Origin: Leptidea sinapis
Taxonomy: Eukaryota > Arthropoda > Insecta > Lepidoptera > Pieridae
Assembly (NCBI RefSeq): GCF_905404315.1
Contig: NC_066287.1
Coordinates: 12,586,001-12,650,000 of the forward strand
Length of the DNA stretch: 64,000 nt
Direction of reading: 5' to 3'
Position numbers and translations under genes: made by a program. The number at the start of each line of letters is the position of its first letter. The stretch's first letter is position 1. This document shows positions 57,590 to 64,000 of the stretch, piece by piece. The notes beneath the pieces are model-generated. The model searched no databases. It saw nothing but the letters and a program-made list of their open reading frames with translations, and was not told the origin of the DNA.

Positions 57590-57992
57590 AACTTACTTCG
57601 CAATGTATTAAATAACTCTAACACAAATATTTTTTTTATCAAGAATTATGCAACATTTAACTTATTGTAATAGTAACGTGCCATTGTTTATATTTATTTC
57701 TATTGTTATAGTTATACGTTGAAAGTGATATTATATTGATACATTGTTATATCTTTGTTTCACAATAAACATTCGATAGATCTAGCGATTCATAGATTTT
57801 TACTATTGTTTTCACAGAAATGCGTAATAAAACAGATATAAGTAAGTACACGTACAAAATTCTATCAGATTTTGTTGAAATATAGCACAGTGTAATATAA
57901 ATACATATATTAAAAAGGAAAAATTCGCCAGAATTGCAAAATAGAATTTCCAAGGGATGTCTCTTGTAGACTAAAATGAAATAAATTTTTTA

Positions 57993-58230
57993 ACAAAAAA
58001 ACAACCGACTTCAAAAACACTATTCCAAAACAACTGATATAATATGCACTAAAAAGTATAAAAATAATTGCGTATTTTTATACAATATAATTCTAGTTAC
58101 GATTATTGTTATTTTTGGAAGCGGTGTCCTTCCGCCGCGACCCGCTCTCGCCTCACACCTCACGACTTAAGCACATCTCACCTATAACTATGTATGTAGT
58201 TACAAGCCTATCTTGGATGACATCGTAAAT
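57993..58230. repeat. Partial copy of the inverted-repeat transposon
   Basis: ACAACCGACTTCAAAAACACTATTCC ... ATAATTGCGTATTTTTATACAAT ... CGACCCGCTCTCGCC, one arm and spacer of the element at 3.9 kb. Confidence 0.6.
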
Positions 58231-59319
58231 AGTAAATACATAACATCTAACTTGACATTTCAAATAAGATGATGAGGAAGTGGTATTCACAACGGTACAA
58301 GAGTTTCCAGGCGTTTGCGACGAAGAATTATTTAGGATATAATTTTGAGCTTAAAAAAAGATATTCCGAGCACTTTATGCTAAAGGCTAAATGCTAAATA
58401 CATATAGTAAAAAAATAAGTATGTGTACTAAGTAGGTACTAATGTATGCAAGATGCAAGACGTTATACTTTTTGGCGTAACAAAATAAAAATCCTTAAAT
58501 AATTAGTTTGTCTTTTGTTCTGCTATTTTACGTTTGTAGAAAGAACAATATTGTAATAAAATTAAGTCAATTTAGTCAGAAATATAATACAATTAATGGT
58601 CTACTTGACCAATTAATGTAAGGGTGTCGCATTTTCGTGATGATTTTCGCGCGCATCGTATAAATGCGCTCTGATAGTTTTTTTCCTAATACTCCAAAAA
58701 AAGAATAACTACAAAAATAATACATAAGTTTTCTGGCTACACGTATTCTTAATCTGAACGAAGCCCTTCGAAAATATACCTTCATGTTAAACAGATTAAA
58801 CACTTGATTAGTTTGTAGGTCATAATAAAGTAACATTAATTTTAATAATAAAATATCATTATAATAAATTACTTCTATGAAAATTAACTAACCCCTGGAT
58901 GATTGAAATTAATCTAGTTTCTTAAGTATGTTAAAATCAAAATTTTTGTATTAATTTAATGTTTAATTTTTTTGAATCGTTAACACGAATTTTTAAATGC
59001 TTTAAAAATAAGTATGTTTGTTTGAAAGTCTCTTGTTGCAAATAGAAACTACAGCAATTTATTTAAACTCGTTGAAGACTTTTTAAAGATAGTGTGTATA
59101 TTGTTAGCGCTGTGATATCCTAACAAAGATATTATCAGGTGCAATGTAAAAGTTATAGTAACTATAGTAGGTAATTGTATAAAATATCAGATATTTCATT
59201 CTCGTAGAAATCAACTGTTAACATACATTAAAAATGTTACGACAAATAATTTTATATTTATCACGCAATGAATAATATCAAGCAATAGGTCTTTCTTATA
59301 TGATAAGGCAACTTTTTAG
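58231..59319. other. AT-rich non-coding DNA upstream of gene H
   Basis: No gene seen. Confidence 0.4.
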
Positions 59320-59352
59320 ATTTCAACCATTTTCCTAGAAAATGGTTGAAAT
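59320..59352. promoter_or_regulatory. Perfect hairpin next to the promoter of gene H
   Basis: ATTTCAACCATTTTC and its exact inverse GAAAATGGTTGAAAT are separated by three bases. It ends eight bases before TATATAAATA of gene H. A binding site for a dimeric factor or a chance palindrome; function unknown. Confidence 0.6.
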
Positions 59353-59360
59353 ACATGTTA

Positions 59361-59368
59361 TATAAATA
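59361..59368 (+). promoter_or_regulatory. TATA box of gene H
   Basis: TATAAATA lies 42 bases before the ATG. Confidence 0.6.
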
Positions 59369-59402
59369 ACTGTGTCGAAAAAAATTTTGTTTACAGTTCA
59401 TT

Positions 59403-61173
59403 ATGGGCGTTCGGGACAGAGTCGTATTTATACCTACGATTCTGATATTATTATTCTCGGTAAGAAAACTTGCTGCTTATATTTATTGAAAGTATGTTAT
59501 ATTTTAAGATTTTATGAATATATTTCATTAATTTGTTCCAGATAGCGTGTGTGTTAAGTTTGCCCAATAAGCAACAAAATAAAGCAAAGCATCATCCTTA
59601 TATTTATCCCCCAAAACAAAGTATTAAATTAAAATCGAAGGAAAATTCTTATAAAACAAATATCCCTGCTAAAGGAGAGGGGAAAACGATTCAGGAAAAC
59701 CTTTTGGAAAAATTTCATTTCCCTCAAATCGAATATCCTTCTGCCTCTACGCCAAGCACACCAATAAATATTCATAAGAAATATAATTTGCCTGTCAAGT
59801 CATTGGGCAATAATGCATCAATAAAATCAAAAAAAACATTATCAGTGCAAAATTCCAAGACTAAACATACTAAATATAGCAACAAACTTTCACAATTTAA
59901 ACAGAATAAAACTGTTCAAAGTGATCCTGAAGAATTTTCTTTGTTAGAGTTTGCAGCAGCACCGACTTATAGAGATATAGGAGCCTTTCCAGATGTAGAG
60001 TACCCTTTAAACGTAAGAGATATGTGGCAACCTAATTATTGGAATAGGCATGCAGAGGATTTGGAGACGGCTATACTTGGTTCGCAGATAACAAACTCCG
60101 ATATAAAGTCTGCAAATAAACGAAAAAAATCTAAATTCACACCTATCGTTTCAAAAGAAAATATATTTAAGAAAACCAGAAACAAAGCTTTAACCGCCAC
60201 CCAGACAACAAGTTTTAATGTTGATAAAGACGACGAAAACACTAAATTTGATTTCCTTAATAAAAGATCAGGCAATATGGATCAAACTGTCCCAAAGGAT
60301 TCAAATTTTATTGTTGAAAACATATATACGGCTACTCCTATGCCTCCTCTTCAAAATGAGGAAATTTCAACCTCTAGCAAAAGCGTATTAGAAAAAATTG
60401 CTTCGTTACTGCAAACACTTATTGGAACAGAAAAGGCCGATGAAAATCAAGTTCCAACCCATAATACAAATGAAATGCAAACCTTGGAAGAAATACTTTG
60501 CTTAAAGCCTTCAATATTAGATAGATGTGATAATTATACACGAGATATGATAGTTAAAAATTCCTCAGATTACAAAGCCGTTGGGAACAAGGAAGCTAAC
60601 TCTTGGAAAAAGCTTGAATTAGAAGATACCGGTAATTTAACATTGACTTCTACTGAGAGCTCTGCCTTCCCTACAGCAAGTAACGCATTAAATATGTCCA
60701 ATATCGAAATAACAATAATTAAATGTAGTAAACCTGGCATTGCCAGGTCAACAGACCAGGATAAGACTATCCATGCGTCAGACAGTTCAAATCTATCACA
60801 ACGTGCTTTATATTATAATAGCGGAAATATAGAAGTCATAGTATCTGATATCAATAATACGTCAGAATTGAATCAGTGCAACAAACTTGATTTAATCAAA
60901 ATAGATAACAGTTCAGATTCGGAAATAGCTCGAGATAACTGTAATACTGATATACTATCTAGATATAATATGAGTGAGTCATTATTCCAACAAGATGAAG
61001 AATGTGCAACAGATGTTTATCCAGAAAATGTTTGGTCATATGTCCTAAGCACTGTACCTCCGGAAAATTCTACTTTAGATGACCAAATATGGTCTCCTTC
61101 AGTTATTTTGGATCCATTTAAATCTGATATAAATTCTGATGATCTGGATGAATACTATATAGCAGTGCATTGA
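59403..61173 (+). CDS. Cluster gene H: large secreted low-complexity protein (562 aa)
   Basis: Exons 59403-59459 (19 codons, then GTAAGA) and 59542-61173 (after AATTTGTTCCAG) join in phase 0 across an 82-base intron. MGVRDRVVFIPTILILLFS plus IACVLS is a signal peptide. The N-terminal third is Lys/Ser/Asn-rich and basic. FSLLEFAAAPTYRDIGAFPD and MWQPNYWNRHAEDLETAILG near residues 150-190 look like the only ordered part. A weak Leu-rich block, VLEKIASLLQTLIG, lies near residues 300-313. The C-terminal half is acidic with about ten N-glycosylation sequons (such as NYT, NSS, NLT, NMS), scattered single Cys and the end DDLDEYYIAVH. It shares promoter, first-exon length and intron phase with the cluster, but lacks the mature-start Gln and the PINSPII signature, so homology is uncertain. 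AATAAA is at 61566. Function unknown; the minus-strand frame inside is a shadow. Confidence 0.78.
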
Positions 61174-61574
61174 GGATCAGATACTTTTAAGTGATATTTA
61201 TTAAATTATTACTTTGTTTTCAGTTATTTTAAGATCCAGTGTTGTTTCATGTGAAGTTCTTAGAAATTTGTAATTATGTTAAGCTGATCGAAGAGTATAT
61301 ATACAATTGACAAAATTGATTCATGACCCACTTTGCTATAATTCTTTTGAAATTATAATAACAGGTTTATATTTGCACGAAAAAGATTGTAGGTATATCA
61401 ATTGGTAGACTGTAGGAAAATGATATTAAGGCAATGATATTATAGTTTGTATTAAGGTAGATCGCAATTCAAATTTGCCAATAGTACCTAAATTTGATTC
61501 AATTATTTTTTTCTACTAAGTTATGTGGATCGCTTGTAAGCTATGCACCCAACTTAGTGGAAAAAAATAAACTA

Positions 61575-62639
61575 TAGATAAAAACATAAGAAATAATCAT
61601 AATAACTAAAATATTCTTTATAAATTTAATTAAGACAAGACATTTCCCTATGTGCCAGTTGTCCCATCGCCTGCGTGAAAGCGACCATTAACTATTTTCT
61701 CGTTGAAGAAACGTAGGATACATATAGATTGCGTGTGAATAAAATAGACATACATATTAATAAAATTCGTTTCTAGTTGCTCCCATACAAGTTTATAGTT
61801 TCTAGATCTACTCTCATCTCGTTTAGCGCCTGGCTTTGTGAGAGGTTCCTGAATAGCAACAGCAGTAGAAACCACAACACTTATTTCACAACATGCCGAT
61901 CCTACAATAAACTAACACTGACAAGTTTTTATTTCAATAGTATAAACAAAAATGCTCTGACACCACTTTCGATCGATGCTTCAAAATAACCCTCAACAAA
62001 CTGGGTTTATGTAGTTATTTTTTTGATGATTTGGGTTATTACGTCTTTCTATATGATGACATTCTTGAAGCACCATTCCTAGCTCTTCTACCCATTAGTT
62101 TAATATAATATTGTATTATATTGCAGGACTTGCGACATTAGTAAAATAAAAATTTATGGATCCTTTTTTCAGTTCCTCTTGGCACAATGTTTTAGACGAG
62201 TAATATTAAAAGCATAATATAATGTTATTGTGTATAATATTTCATTGATGTAACTTATTTTGACCAAAGCTGTCTGATTATTTTAATTAAAATATCATTT
62301 ATGTGATTTTCACGTATTTATTCAACTGTATTTATTTTCATTAAATGGTTCTATTTATGGAATTGTTATTTTCTCTGTTAACGATCTATTTTAGGTTTCT
62401 ATGTTTTAAAAACCTTGACACCTTTATTGGATCACTCTATAAACCGTCTGTTGGTCTGTCAAGACACTTTTTCTCACCAACGTCTGCAGTCTTAGAGTTT
62501 TGAAACTTTGTAATAAACCATCCAATGGATACGTCCATTTAAGCCTGACATTTTAACAAAACGGGTACACCAACACTACCGATAAGTGACTCATACTAAC
62601 AGAATCTATATGTATGTTCGCTGATTGTTCGTTTATTTC
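61575..62639. other. AT-rich non-coding DNA
   Basis: No gene seen; short open frames on both strands near 61.65-61.99 kb have no recognisable domain. Confidence 0.35.
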
Positions 62640-62860
62640 CTAGCTGACCCGGCAAGCGTTGTTCTGTCATATAAGTAATGTACCCCGCGCCTGCTCATCT
62701 TAAGTAAAAAAATATAGGTTTTGGATAAGAAATCACCAAGAAATATACCAAAACCTTCTCAGAAACACGCTGCATGTATAAATATTATGAATATTATTAG
62801 TATAAATATTATTCCAATTGGTTCAGTAGTTTTCGCACTATAACAAAATACAAAGAGTGA
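62640..62860 (-). mobile_element. Helitron-like fragment, minus orientation
   Basis: CTAGCTGACCCGGCAAGCGTTGTTCTG is the inverse of the CTAG-type Helitron end; the fragment carries on to AGTAGTTTTCGCAC. Confidence 0.6.
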
Positions 62861-63724
62861 GTGTACTTATGTATACGCGTTAGAAGTTCAAAAAAAAATA
62901 AAATTTTAACAATTAGTTAAGATCAATGATAATATAAATACTTAAGCATTTAAGGTTAATATAAACAAGTATAGAAAATTATATTTTCTTTATTTATACA
63001 TATAATTTGTTGATATACCAGGAATAAAACAAAAACAAAAAAAAATTTTTTTTTAGATATCTATGTAATAATTTTTAATTAACGATGTAAATAAATTATA
63101 CATACCGACAATTAACCTCAAATCTATAAATGCACTCAAAACAGGTTATTCAAATCAGTTTTATCACTTATATTCAATATATTATATATATATATACTAA
63201 TAAATTATTAGTAAATACTATAACCGTCGTATATGAAATTGATTTAATAAAAACACCATAATAATATTTATTTATTCACACTGTTTAATTGTACTGTTAC
63301 GAAACACGTGTTCTAAATATAAAAATACTAGAATATACAACTTGAACATAGTTATCGATTTTCATGCCACCTAGAACTAACTTCACCATGTAGAATTCAG
63401 GTGTCAGTGTGCGCGCGCATAGTTAAAATTCACTCTTATCATTTTTCTCCATCGCGCCAAAGGAAGTATAACTTCAAAAATATCTCCATTCATTAATGTA
63501 GATAGATGCAGCTTTTTATTGAGAATAAAGGCCTTCTTAAATTTTAGTAATATTTCGATGTTTCTTAGCGACTCATCAAACTAGAGCTAGTCTTGGTCGT
63601 ATGAATCCATATAGTAACAACTACAAATGTAGAACAAAGGAGCACGCGAGGGTTAATGCCTGCTTATGTCTTGATACCTCTAATTGTAAGCCAGTTATAG
63701 GCCCTGGCATGGATCTTAAGTCGT
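62861..63724. other. Non-coding DNA
   Basis: AT-rich, with a TA run near 63180-63200 and a repeat-like patch CCATCGCGCCAAAGGAAGTATAACTTC near 63450. No gene seen. Confidence 0.35.
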
Positions 63725-63840
63725 AAGCGCAATTAGTGCGCAGGCAACGAAACTATGGAATGACATTCCTTGAGCGTTGTTTTCAAGGCGATACAAACTG
63801 GGTTCTTTCAAAGTGTGTGCAACCCTCCTCATTGTACTTT
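63725..63840 (+). repeat. L1 LINE C-terminal fragment
   Basis: GCAACGAAACTATGGAATGACATTCC, then GAGCGTTGTTTTCAAGGCGATACAAACTGGG, corresponds to the TKLWNELP segment of the L1 family at 21.6 and 41.0 kb. Confidence 0.55.
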
Positions 63841-64000
63841 GGGACTATTTTATTTAAGAGTGTAAGTACTATTAGCCCCAAATCCTCATACGAGTACAGT
63901 TTGAGTGGTATTAGGGGCAATGCGAGTCGCCGCCTCTATTTTTGTTTAAGTTCATTCCCAGGTCATTGTCATCAGTGTCATCATTAGAGTTTACTTTCAT

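Noticed and set aside
61648..61989. Open frames on both strands downstream of H
   Set aside because: No splice sites or domain recognised; no cluster-type promoter.
1..64000. CRISPR arrays, operons or phage-like features
   Set aside because: Direct repeats here are minisatellites without spacers, genes have introns and TATA boxes, and the repeats are insect transposons.

Overview
The window looks like lepidopteran (moth or butterfly) nuclear DNA. It is very AT-rich and packed with repeat families typical of that order: Helitron-type ends reading GTTTGCCGGGTCAGCTAG, 3' fragments of non-LTR retrotransposons, tRNA-derived SINEs, mariner and small inverted-repeat elements. Genes have short exons with GT-AG introns. 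No bacterial features, CRISPR arrays, rRNA genes or intact tRNA genes were seen.

Left part (1-27 kb). This is almost entirely non-coding and repeat-filled. The one well-supported coding piece is a single 198-base exon on the minus strand at 3138-3335. Its translation matches the start of the conserved region of the PP2A B'' regulatory subunit (PPP2R3 family). The DNA around it is probably intron of that gene. Named repeats here include a dead mariner copy (about 1.1-2.1 kb), a 5'-truncated, frameshifted non-LTR retrotransposon (6.8-8.5 kb), a young poly-A retro-insert with a perfect 12-base target duplication (10.2-10.5 kb), a 1.06-kb inverted-repeat element (13.7-14.8 kb), a 154-base Harbinger-like MITE nested inside another repeat (16.8-17.0 kb), and LINE and SINE debris.

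Right part (27.5-61.6 kb). This holds the main feature: a same-strand tandem cluster of at least seven two-exon genes for small to mid-size secreted proteins, plus one orphan first exon. Call them A (27617-29263), B (29801-30590), C (35719-36988), D (38080 onward, broken), E (41955-45138), F (48371-49841), G (52893-54890, frameshifted) and H (59403-61173). Each has a TATA-like box about 33-51 bases before the ATG. Each has a first exon of 15-19 codons encoding most of a signal peptide and ending in phase 0, and a second exon with everything else. A, B, C, E, F and G carry a Gln at the predicted mature N-terminus and then a variable, Pro/Gln/Ser- or Gly/Tyr-rich stretch. After that comes a Leu/Ile-rich hydrophobic block; A, B, C and E follow it with a Cys cluster. 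In A, B and E there is then a nearly invariant Pro-Ile repeat ending PINSPII. I do not recognise the family and cannot name its function. Strong TATA boxes, secretion, tandem expansion, rapid sequence change and two broken members suggest tissue-specific, highly expressed extracellular products of a structural or defensive kind, but that is inference.

The DNA between the cluster genes holds repeats: three minisatellite families (32.5-33.8 kb), a 293-base tandem duplication in the intron of E, two perfect hairpins, a fold-back element in the intron of G, and Helitron and LINE fragments. From 61.6 kb to the end no gene was found.
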